From positions 1-64,000 of the forward strand of contig CAIVSK010000088.1 of NCBI GenBank assembly GCA_903908495.1: 64,000 bases of DNA, read 5' to 3'. The notes under the pieces are model-generated. The model saw only the letters and a program-made list of their open reading frames with translations. It was not told the DNA's origin and searched no databases. Below are positions 8,736 to 17,190 of this stretch, piece by piece (the first letter of the stretch is position 1; the number at the start of each line of letters is the position of its first letter). The DNA is from Akkermansiaceae bacterium (GTDB lineage: Bacteria > Verrucomicrobiota > Verrucomicrobiia > Verrucomicrobiales > Akkermansiaceae). A program made the position numbers and the translations under genes.

Positions 8736-10943
8736 GTGAGAATTTTCCGGACACTGTGGCTGGCCATTCCGCTGGCATTTGGCCTTGGCTCGTGCGGGCG
8801 GAAGGCTGGCGATGCGGCGGCGGATGGCAGCGCAGCCACTGCGGTGCCGCAGTTGGCAAAGTCAGCCGATTGCAGCACCTGCCACCAGAACCTGGATAAG
8901 GCGTGGCGGGGCTCAATGCATGCCTTGGCGCATCGCAAGGTGGGCACGCTCGAGGATTCGTGGGCGTTCCGGGCCAAGCCGTTGGAGTTGGGCAAGGTGC
9001 GCTGGGAGTTTTCCGGCGGCGAGAGCGCGCCGCGCATCGCCTGGCAGGATAGTGCCTCGCAGGTGCCGCCCATCGCTCAGTCGCCGCAGATGGCCATCGG
9101 CTACCGGCCGCTGGTCCAATATGTGCTGGATTTCGGCAATGGCCGCTACCAGGTGCCCGACGCGTCGTGGGATCCGGTCAAGCAGGAATGGTTCAGCATG
9201 TTTGGCAGCGACCAGCGCCAACCGCAGGAATGGGGGCACTGGACCCAGCGCGGAATGAACTGGAACAGCCAGTGCGCCTACTGCCACTTCACCCGCTACC
9301 GCAAGAACTATCAGCCGGAGACGGATGGCTATGCCACCCGGTGGCTCGAACCAGGCGTCGGCTGCGCCCAGTGCCACGGCCCGTCGCGGACCACCCGCGC
9401 GGCTAACGAATGCATCATCGACACCAAGAAAAAGTACACCCCACAGCAGTGGATGCACGCCTGTGCCACCTGCCACAGCCGGCGCGAGGAATTTGATGAG
9501 AATTTCCAAATTGGCGACAATTTTTTCGACCACTACAATCTGGCGTTGCCGAGCCAGCCGGGTCTCTATCATCCTGACGGCCAGCAGATCGACGAGGATT
9601 ACAACTTCACGTCGCTGCTGCTTTCGCGGATGGGTCACAAGGGGATTTCCTGCATTGATTGCCACGATTCCCACGCCGCCACGCCGAAAGGTGGCAAGCC
9701 GGCGGTGGACACCAACCTGCTGTGCATGCAATGCCACGCCACCGGCCTGCGCGGCGCCATCGTCATCGATCAGTGGGCGCATTCGTTCCACAAGCCCGGC
9801 ACCGCCGGCAGTCGCTGCGTGGACTGCCACATGCCGAAAACCACCTACATGGGCCGCGACGCACGCAGCGACCACCGCTTTCCCAGCCCGGACCCCACAC
9901 TAACGAAAGAGTTGGGCACGCCCAACGCCTGCAACAATTGCCACGCCGACAAGGGCCTGGACTGGCAGATCGAGTGGACTAACAAATGGTACGGGCCGAC
10001 GAAAAAGCCGCTGGTGCGGGAACGCACGCGGGCGGTGGCGGCGGCCTTTGCCGGCACGCCGGCGGCCGTGGACAAGTTGTTTGCGGCGTTTGACGTTGAG
10101 GAAATCGCCGCCTGGCAGGCGACCCTGCTGCGCCTGATGGAACCGTGGTCCGGGGACTCGCGCGTCATCCAGCGGGCCGAACTCGCTGCAGTGCATCCCG
10201 ATCCGCTGCTGCGCGGGGCCGCCGCCTTCCTGCTCGCCCGGGTGCCCGCCAACGGGACGAAGTGGCAGCAGTTGGCCAAGGATCCTGTTAGGTCAGTGCG
10301 TCTCGAAGCCGGTTGGGGTGCGGTCGAGCGCCTGCCGAAGGACGCCGCCCTGTTGTTGGATATGGAAAAAGTGGCGCGGCATCAGGGGGACCAACCTGTC
10401 GGCCAGATGCGCTTGGCGCATTTGGCCACCCGTCGTGGCGACGCGGCGGCGGCGGAGGGGCACATGCGCAAGGCGGCGGACTGGGACCAAGGCTCGGCGG
10501 TGCCGCGGCGGGATCTGGCGGTCTATCTGGCGGGAATCGGCCGGACCCGCGAGGCGCTGCCGGTGCTGGAGGCGGCGGCGAAAATCGCGCCGAAGGACCC
10601 GGAGCTTCCCTATTTGAGCGCGTTGGCGCTGGCGGAAACCGGCGACCAGGCGGGCACCGAGGCGAAATTGCGCGAGGCAATCCGGCTCAACCCGCGCTTT
10701 GCCCGCGCTTACTACAACCTCGGGCTGTTATTGTCCGGCCAAGGCCACGACCAGGCGGCCATCATTTCCTTGCGCAATGCCGCGACGCTGGGACCCGATG
10801 ACCCGGAGTCGTCGTATGCTCTGGCCACCATCTATCTGCGCCTCGGCCAAACCGCCGCCGCCGCCACCGCCGCCCGCGAAGCGCTCCAGCGCAACCCGGC
10901 CCATCAGGGGGCGGCTGCGCTGTTGCGGTCTGTTGGACAGTGA
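8736..10943 (+). CDS. Multihaem c-type cytochrome with C-terminal TPR repeats (lipoprotein-like N-terminus)
   Basis: Eight CXXCH motifs (CSTCH, CAYCH, CAQCH, CATCH, CIDCH, CMQCH, CVDCH, CNNCH); LGSC lipobox-like signal; TPR-like C-terminus. GTG start inferred. Confidence 0.88.
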   Translation: MRIFRTLWLAIPLAFGLGSCGRKAGDAAADGSAATAVPQLAKSADCSTCHQNLDKAWRGSMHALAHRKVGTLEDSWAFRAKPLELGKVRWEFSGGESAPRIAWQDSASQVPPIAQSPQMAIGYRPLVQYVLDFGNGRYQVPDASWDPVKQEWFSMFGSDQRQPQEWGHWTQRGMNWNSQCAYCHFTRYRKNYQPETDGYATRWLEPGVGCAQCHGPSRTTRAANECIIDTKKKYTPQQWMHACATCHSRREEFDENFQIGDNFFDHYNLALPSQPGLYHPDGQQIDEDYNFTSLLLSRMGHKGISCIDCHDSHAATPKGGKPAVDTNLLCMQCHATGLRGAIVIDQWAHSFHKPGTAGSRCVDCHMPKTTYMGRDARSDHRFPSPDPTLTKELGTPNACNNCHADKGLDWQIEWTNKWYGPTKKPLVRERTRAVAAAFAGTPAAVDKLFAAFDVEEIAAWQATLLRLMEPWSGDSRVIQRAELAAVHPDPLLRGAAAFLLARVPANGTKWQQLAKDPVRSVRLEAGWGAVERLPKDAALLLDMEKVARHQGDQPVGQMRLAHLATRRGDAAAAEGHMRKAADWDQGSAVPRRDLAVYLAGIGRTREALPVLEAAAKIAPKDPELPYLSALALAETGDQAGTEAKLREAIRLNPRFARAYYNLGLLLSGQGHDQAAIISLRNAATLGPDDPESSYALATIYLRLGQTAAAATAAREALQRNPAHQGAAALLRSVGQ

Positions 10944-11020
10944 GCAGGGGTGAGGCGTCGGCGGGTTGCCCTGGATGGGCATGAATCCGCGCCGAGCTGC
11001 CTGCAGGCACCGGCGGGCGG

Positions 11021-11455
11021 TCAGGATGCGAGCGGGTTCCAGACTCTATCGAAGCCAAAACCTTGGAAGTGTTTGGCGTTGGCGGTGGCGAAGTGAGTGA
11101 CGCGGAAGTGCCTGAGCGTCACCGCGAGGCGGATGTCGTAGATCCGGCGCGCCGCGGCGCTGGTGCCAGCGTGATGCCACACTTCGTCCATGAGGCCAGC
11201 ACCCGGGTAGTCGAGGCACAGCCAAGCGGGGTTGTGGCGCAGGTTGTCAATTTTTCGGACGGCTTCTTTTGCGCCGAGAGGCTTGGTGCAGATGAGAGGA
11301 TTGCGCAGGAGGGTATAGACCTCCATCAAGACGAGTTCGCAAAGGGCAAAGTCCGGGTCGCCGACTTTGGATTCTAGAAACGCGCGGGCAGACGGGTGGT
11401 CAGCGTGGGATGCTTCCAGCGCGGGGAAAAGGATGTTGGTGTCGCAGACAGTCAT
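11021..11455 (-). CDS. PIN-domain (VapC-like) toxin
   Basis: MTVCDTNILFPALEASHADHPSARAFLES; paired with upstream antitoxin-like ORF. Confidence 0.85.
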   Translation of the reverse strand: MTVCDTNILFPALEASHADHPSARAFLESKVGDPDFALCELVLMEVYTLLRNPLICTKPLGAKEAVRKIDNLRHNPAWLCLDYPGAGLMDEVWHHAGTSAAARRIYDIRLAVTLRHFRVTHFATANAKHFQGFGFDRVWNPLAS

Positions 11456-11473
11456 GGGCCCGTGGGGTGATGG

Positions 11474-11746
11474 CTATTCGTGGGAAAGCATGACGGCGGC
11501 ACCCGCACCGAGGTTGGTGTGTTCCCGCCAATTGGGGTCGGTGAATGGGTCGATCCGAAGCTGGGTATTGGCGGGTGGATCCAGTGTCCAAGAGGCGGCG
11601 CTGCCAGTGGCGGCGAGCGGCCGGGTGGCGAGGAGAAGTTCAGCACCGCGGCGTAGCGTTTCCGCCAGAGACCATTCTTGCTGGGCGGCGAGCTGTTTGA
11701 TGCGGCCATAGAGATCGTCGGGGACTTGAAGTTGTGTCTTGATCAT
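11474..11746 (-). CDS. Putative antitoxin (ribbon-helix-helix-like)
   Basis: MIKTQLQVPDDLYGRIKQLAAQQEWSLAETLRRGAELLL; immediately upstream of the PIN toxin. Confidence 0.75.
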   Translation of the reverse strand: MIKTQLQVPDDLYGRIKQLAAQQEWSLAETLRRGAELLLATRPLAATGSAASWTLDPPANTQLRIDPFTDPNWREHTNLGAGAAVMLSHE

Positions 11747-11893
11747 GAGTGGAATTGGTGGCGCCATCAAAGTAATGGAGGCGGGGCGGAGTGTCAATGG
11801 CACCAGTGCCCGAACCTTCGGTGGCTGGCCAATCCGGGGAATGTTGGCACTTGGGGCTTGGCAGGCAGCGGCAAGTCCGGCACGCTCAGCCGC

Positions 11894-12208
11894 ATGTCAG
11901 AGACGGAAGTATCGGTCATCTTGATCCTGCTCGCGGTGTGCGTGGGGTTGTTGTTAGTGCTGGTGGGGCTGGCGGTCCGTGGCGGGCATCGTCTGCAGCA
12001 CATCGAGCGCTTGCTCAAGCCGCGCCAAACCGCCCGCGAGGCCGCCCGCGAGTCGGCGGTGGCGGTGGCCGGGAGTGCAGCGTCGCAGGGGGAGTTTGAG
12101 ACATTTTTAGCCGAAGATCCGGCGCGGCGGCAGCTCAGCAAGCAGGAGCAATTTGGTGCCTATCGCCGCTGGCGTCAGGACAAGGGCTTGAATTGGTCGA
12201 AGTCGTGA
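11894..12208 (+). CDS. Small single-TM hypothetical protein
   Basis: MSETEVSVILILLAVCVGLLLVLVGLAVRGGH... followed by a soluble charged tail. Confidence 0.6.
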   Translation: MSETEVSVILILLAVCVGLLLVLVGLAVRGGHRLQHIERLLKPRQTAREAARESAVAVAGSAASQGEFETFLAEDPARRQLSKQEQFGAYRRWRQDKGLNWSKS

Positions 12209-12212
12209 GGGA

Positions 12213-13103
12213 TTAGGCCAGCAGGATCACCCCGGTGATGATGCCGACGACGCAGGCACCCTTGGCGAGGCGGTTTTTTTCCCGGAAGAGGAAAATGCCC
12301 AGCAAGAATGCGACGACCACCGAGGCGCGGCGCACCGGCGAAATCAACGAAATCAGCGCGCCGGGTTGCGCGATGGCGGTGAAGTAAAGGATGTCCGCTC
12401 CTAACAGCGTGATCCCGATCGTCGGAATCGCCCAGTGCCAGTGAAACGCGTGGCGGTGGCCCAGGCGCCGCCACAGCGCCAGAGGCGGCACCAGGATGAG
12501 GCTGGTGTAGATGGTGAACCAGGCCTGCACCTGGGTGGGGCTGAGGTGGGCGGCTTGCAGTAGGTATTTATCGTAGAGGGTGGACGCCGCGCCAAGCAGG
12601 GTGGCCCCGATCATGAAAAACACCGCCGGATTGCGGTGGAAATGGATGCCCTCGCGGCGGCCGACAAACGAGAACGCGAAGAACGACGCGAGGATGACGG
12701 CCACACCCAGCCATTGCTTCGGACTCGGGGACTCGTGAAACAGCAGCACCGCAAAAGTGATCGTCCACACCGGCCCGGTCGCCCGGATCGGCGCGGCGAT
12801 CGATAGCGGCAGCGACTTGATGCCGTAGTAGCCGCACAGCCACGAGGCCCCGACGAGCACCGCTTTGGCAAACAGCAAGCCGTGGCTGCCGGCCGAAATG
12901 CCGGTGACGTGGAGGAATCCGGCCGGCAGCGAGTCCGGTGCCACCGCCGACCACAGCACAAACGGCAGCCACACCAGCGCCCCGGCAGCGACGCTGCCGA
13001 ACAACACCGGCAGCACCGCATTGTCGTGCAGCGCGAGTTTCTTGAAATAGTCGTAAAACCCCAGCAGAAACGCGGAGGCGATGGTCAGAATCAGCCAGGA
13101 CAC
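12213..13103 (-). CDS. EamA/DMT-family transporter
   Basis: About 10 TM segments with two EamA-like repeats (GPVWTITFAVLLFHESPSPKQWLGVAVILASFF). Confidence 0.8.
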   Translation of the reverse strand: MSWLILTIASAFLLGFYDYFKKLALHDNAVLPVLFGSVAAGALVWLPFVLWSAVAPDSLPAGFLHVTGISAGSHGLLFAKAVLVGASWLCGYYGIKSLPLSIAAPIRATGPVWTITFAVLLFHESPSPKQWLGVAVILASFFAFSFVGRREGIHFHRNPAVFFMIGATLLGAASTLYDKYLLQAAHLSPTQVQAWFTIYTSLILVPPLALWRRLGHRHAFHWHWAIPTIGITLLGADILYFTAIAQPGALISLISPVRRASVVVAFLLGIFLFREKNRLAKGACVVGIITGVILLA

Positions 13104-13151
13104 GCAGCGTGCTTAGGCGTCTGGCGGGAAATGGGAAGAATTTTCCGCGGC

Positions 13152-15536
13152 TTAGCGGAGCTTGACGCCAAGTTGGCTGGTCAGGGCGGTGAGCAGGCGC
13201 TGGTGGGCGGCGTCGACCTCCTCGGACTTGAGGGTGCGCTCGGCGGCGCGGTAATGGAAGCGATAGGCGAGGGACTTGCGATCGGCCGCCAGCTTGACGC
13301 CGGCGGGATCGGTGAACACGTCGAAGCATTCATAGGCCACCAGCAAGGGTTCGGCCGCCTTGTCGATGACCGCCTCAAGCTGGGCGTTGGCGGTGGCCAG
13401 CGGCAACTCCATCGCGGCATCGCGCGACGAGCCGGGGAATTGCGGCAGATCCACCACGTGATTGATGCCGCCGAGCAGCTTGCGCAGTTTGGCCAAGTCC
13501 AGCTCGGCCACGTACACCGGCGCGGTGAAGTCGAGCTCGCGTTCGCGGGCGGGAGCGAGCCGGGCGAAAACCCCGACGATCTGGGCGTCCACCTTGATGT
13601 CGCAAGCGAGCACAAAGCCCGGCCGATCCTTGGGCGTGAAGCGGATCTCACGCCCGCCAAGCAGGCTCGAAAGGATGGCTTTGAGGTCGTACAGGTCGGC
13701 ATCGCGCGCGGGTTGCGCCCAACCGGACGGGCTGGTGGGGCCGGCCAGCAGGATCGCCAGCGAGTCACTTTCCTGGTCCTTCGCCTTGCCGCCGCCGGCA
13801 TTGCGGAACACCCGCCCCAATTCAAAAAACCGCAGCGATTTCACTTGCTGGCCGACGTTTCTGGCCGCCGAGGCGAGCAGGCCCGGCACCAGGCTCGGGC
13901 GCATCACCGCGTGATCCTCGCTGAGCGGCAACTTCACCCGGATGAGGTCGCCATCCAGCAGCGGCCGCGACAGCAACGCATCGCCCACCTGGTGGCCGGC
14001 GATGAGCTTGATGGTCTGGCATTCGTACAAGCCAAGCGCCGCCAAGCGCCGCCGCATCACCATGTCCGCATCGTAGGCGGCATCACTCGGGCTGGCCGGC
14101 ACAAAAGTGCCTGCCAAGCGCGACGGCACGTTGTCGAGTCCGTGGACGCGGGCGATTTCCTCCACCAGGTCGATGTGGCGCTGCAGGTCGGCGCGGAACG
14201 ACGGCACCTCCCAGGTGGCGTCCGCCAACTCGGTCAGGCCGAGCCGCGTCAGGATGGCAGCGGCGTCCCGCAGGCTGATCGAGCCGCCCATGAGTTGGTT
14301 GAGCTTGGCGGCATCGAGGGCGACCGGATGGGTCAGCACCGGAGCCTCGCCTGCCACCAGCGTGGTGGGCTCTGCCGTGCCGCCGGCGGTTTCCAAAATG
14401 AGTTTGACCGCCAGCGCCGAGGCGGTGAACACGCCCGCCGGATCCACCCCGCGCTCGAAGCGGTAGGACGAATCCGAGGACAACGCGGTGCGGCGCGACG
14501 TGCGGCGGATGCCCGCAGGGGTGAAATACGCCGATTCCAGCAATATATCGTGGGTTGCTGCGGTCACGCCGCTGTCGGCACCGCCCATCACGCCGCCGAG
14601 GGCGAGGGCGCGGCCGGAGCCATCGCCGATGACGAGGTCGCCGGTGGTTAGAACATGTTGGGTGGCGTCGAGGGCGAGAAACACCTCGTCCTGCGCGGCG
14701 TGGCGCACGACGATGCCGCCGCTGAGTTTGGCCGCATCGAAGGCATGCAGCGGCTGGCCGAGCTCGTGCAACACGTAGTTGGTGACGTCGACGATGTTGT
14801 TGATCGGCCGCTGGCCGATGGCTTCCAAGCGTTGCTTGAGCCAGGCCGGACTGTCCTTGACGGTGACGCCGGAAATGCGCACCGCGGTGTAGAGCGGGCA
14901 GGCGGCGGGGGCGTCGATGCGGATGGAAGAAGTGGGCGAGACGCCCACGCTCCTTGTTGGGATATCCAGCAGTTTGAGCGGGGTTTTGAGCAAGGTGGCC
15001 AGCTCGCGGGCCATGCCGCGGTGGCTGAGGAGGTCCGGGCGGTTGGGGGTGACCTCCAACTCGAGCAAGACATCGGAGTCGAACATCTCCTTGAGCGGCA
15101 TGCCGATCCGGGAATCCGGCGGCAGGATGAGCAAGCCGTCCTCGCCGGCCGGCAGGCCGAGTTCCGCGGCGGAGCACAGCATGCCGCGCGATTCCACCTT
15201 GCGCATCACCGTCTCACTGATGGTGAAACCACCGGGCAGCGCGGTGCCCGGCAACGCGCAGGGGACCTTGTCGCCCACCTTGTAGTTTTGCGCGCCGCAC
15301 ACAATCTGGCGCCAGCTGCCTTCGCCCGCGTCCACATGGGTGACCTTGAGGCGGTCGGCGTGCGGGTGTTGGACAGCCTCCATCACCTGCGCCACCACGA
15401 TTTTTTCCGAGGTGATGCCTTCGATGACGATGCCTTCAACCTCCACTCCGGCAAAGGTGAAAAGGTCGTCGATTTCCTTGATCGATTTGCCAGTCAGATC
15501 GAGGTGGGTGGCCAGCCAATTGAGGGAGATGTTCAT
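13152..15536 (-). CDS. pheT: Phenylalanine--tRNA ligase beta subunit
   Basis: MNISLNWLATHLDLTGKSIKEIDDLFTFAGVEVEG start; tRNA-binding domain, B3/B4 and B5 domains, C-terminal FDX-ACB domain. Confidence 0.95.
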   Translation of the reverse strand: MNISLNWLATHLDLTGKSIKEIDDLFTFAGVEVEGIVIEGITSEKIVVAQVMEAVQHPHADRLKVTHVDAGEGSWRQIVCGAQNYKVGDKVPCALPGTALPGGFTISETVMRKVESRGMLCSAAELGLPAGEDGLLILPPDSRIGMPLKEMFDSDVLLELEVTPNRPDLLSHRGMARELATLLKTPLKLLDIPTRSVGVSPTSSIRIDAPAACPLYTAVRISGVTVKDSPAWLKQRLEAIGQRPINNIVDVTNYVLHELGQPLHAFDAAKLSGGIVVRHAAQDEVFLALDATQHVLTTGDLVIGDGSGRALALGGVMGGADSGVTAATHDILLESAYFTPAGIRRTSRRTALSSDSSYRFERGVDPAGVFTASALAVKLILETAGGTAEPTTLVAGEAPVLTHPVALDAAKLNQLMGGSISLRDAAAILTRLGLTELADATWEVPSFRADLQRHIDLVEEIARVHGLDNVPSRLAGTFVPASPSDAAYDADMVMRRRLAALGLYECQTIKLIAGHQVGDALLSRPLLDGDLIRVKLPLSEDHAVMRPSLVPGLLASAARNVGQQVKSLRFFELGRVFRNAGGGKAKDQESDSLAILLAGPTSPSGWAQPARDADLYDLKAILSSLLGGREIRFTPKDRPGFVLACDIKVDAQIVGVFARLAPARERELDFTAPVYVAELDLAKLRKLLGGINHVVDLPQFPGSSRDAAMELPLATANAQLEAVIDKAAEPLLVAYECFDVFTDPAGVKLAADRKSLAYRFHYRAAERTLKSEEVDAAHQRLLTALTSQLGVKLR

Positions 15537-16089
15537 GAAGAGATAGTGGATAGTGGATCGTGGATCGTGGATTGTGGATCGTGGATAGAAGAGGTCGGCG
15601 CTATGGGAGTTTTTCGTTGTGGTGGAGTTCCACGCCTCGGATGAAGAGATACATGGATTTTGACAACTGTGTGAGCCGCTCATGCAATGACGTGAAGAGT
15701 TCCGTGTCCCGAAGCGATTCGGTCTCTTTTAGGGTCTCGAGATGGTCAATGGTTTCGAGAGCTGATGCATAGGCATAGTCGAGGAAACGGATATACTCCG
15801 GCTTGTGGCGGCGGCGGCCATAGCCTTCGACGATATTGGATTTCACCGACTTCATGCTGCGGCGGATCTGGGCACCTTCTTCGTAGAGTTCGAATTTCGG
15901 CAGAATTTTCAATGTCATTTGATGGATCTCGACCACCAGCTCGCGCGCCAGCTCCCAGATCCGCAGCTTTTTGTAACCAAATGTCTCCGTGTCCATCTTC
16001 TATCTTCTATCTTCTATCTTCTATCTTGTATCTTTTATCCACGATCCACGATCCACGATCCACGATCCACGATCCACGATCCACGATCC
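15537..16089. mobile_element. Heptamer-bounded inverted element carrying a four-helix-bundle gene (element C)
   Basis: Left array TAGTGGA-TAGTGGA-TCGTGGA-TCGTGGA-TTGTGGA-TCGTGGA-TAGAAGA (15544-15592); right array 4x TCTTCTA, TCTTGTA, TCTTTTA, 7x TCCACGA (15996-16086). Reverse complements of each other; occupies the full pheS-pheT gap. Confidence 0.8.
15601..15996 (-). CDS. Four helix bundle protein (TIGR02436 / S23-IVP-like)
   Basis: [65 protein letters not shown]...[17 protein letters not shown] hallmark. Its start codon overlaps the first heptamer. Confidence 0.92.
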   Translation of the reverse strand: MDTETFGYKKLRIWELARELVVEIHQMTLKILPKFELYEEGAQIRRSMKSVKSNIVEGYGRRRHKPEYIRFLDYAYASALETIDHLETLKETESLRDTELFTSLHERLTQLSKSMYLFIRGVELHHNEKLP

Positions 16090-17106
16090 TCACGCAAACT
16101 GTCGCAAAAACCGCACGTCATTCTCGATGAGCAGCCGGATGTCCTTGATGCCCCAGCGGATCATGGCGAGGCGGTCGAGGCCCATGCCGAAGGCGAAGCC
16201 GGTGGTGGTTTGCGGGTCGTAGGCGCGGTCCTTGCGCGAGGTGTTGATGGCGTCAAACACGGCGGGATCGACCATGCCGCAGCCGGCGACCTCGATCCAG
16301 CGCGGCGCCTGGCCCTTGATTTGGAGTTTGACGTCGATTTCGAAACTCGGCTCGGTGAAGGGGAAGAAATGCGGGCGGAAGCGCACTTCGGTGGTGGTGC
16401 CGAAGAGCTCGCGGAAGAAATATTCGAGGGTGCCCTTGAGATCGGGCAACGAGACATCGCTGCCGACGGCGAGGCCTTCGAGCTGGTTGAAAACCGAGAG
16501 GTGGGTGGCATCAATCTCATCGCGGCGATAGGCCGAGCCCGGTGCGATGATGCGGATGGGCGGCGCTTGGCCTTCCATGCTGCGGATTTGCACGCTGGAG
16601 GTGTGGGTCCGCAACAATTTGCCGCTATCAAAGTAGAATGTGTCCTTTTCGTTGCGGGCCGGATGATCGGCGGGCGTGTTGAGGGCATCGAAGCAATGGA
16701 ATTCGTCCTCGATCTCCGGTCCATCCGCCAGCACAAACCCCATCCGGCGCAAAATTCCGATGGCTTGGTCGCGGATCTGGGTGAGCGGGTGCAGCGCTCC
16801 AAGCGGCAGCGCGCGGGCTGGCAAGGTGGGATCGATGCCGGCCAGCGCCGCGCGGTCGGCGATTTCACGCAACGCGGCCTGCTTGGCGTCGAGGGCGGCG
16901 CTGATGGCGGCGCGGGCGGCGTTGAGGAGTTGGCCGACGGCGGCCTTGTCCTCCTTGGGCACGTCCTTGATGCCGGCGGAGGCCAGGGTGAGGCTGCCCT
17001 TCTTGCCGAGCACGGCGACGCGGGCGTCGTCCAACCCCCGTTCGGTGGTGGCGGCGGCGATGTGGGCGAGGGCGTCAGTTTCGATGGATCCGATTTGCTC
17101 CTTCAT
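16090..17106 (-). CDS. pheS: Phenylalanine--tRNA ligase alpha subunit
   Basis: HPLTQIRDQAIGILRRMGFVLADGPEIEDEFHCFDALN; GFAFGMGLDRLAMIRWGIKDIR. Confidence 0.96.
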   Translation of the reverse strand: MKEQIGSIETDALAHIAAATTERGLDDARVAVLGKKGSLTLASAGIKDVPKEDKAAVGQLLNAARAAISAALDAKQAALREIADRAALAGIDPTLPARALPLGALHPLTQIRDQAIGILRRMGFVLADGPEIEDEFHCFDALNTPADHPARNEKDTFYFDSGKLLRTHTSSVQIRSMEGQAPPIRIIAPGSAYRRDEIDATHLSVFNQLEGLAVGSDVSLPDLKGTLEYFFRELFGTTTEVRFRPHFFPFTEPSFEIDVKLQIKGQAPRWIEVAGCGMVDPAVFDAINTSRKDRAYDPQTTTGFAFGMGLDRLAMIRWGIKDIRLLIENDVRFLRQFA

Positions 17107-17190
17107 GGGAAAGGCGCTGGCAATAGCCGGAAACCCGCCCCAGGTCAAAGCCAAGTTCATCGACGCCGCAGCCGCGGCGTTTGGCGGGCG

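Noticed and set aside
15996-16086. Heptamer array considered as a CRISPR array or assembly noise
   Set aside because: The units are contiguous 7-mers without spacers and no cas genes are present. A similar inverted array on the other side of the 4HB gene and at three other loci argues against a random artefact.
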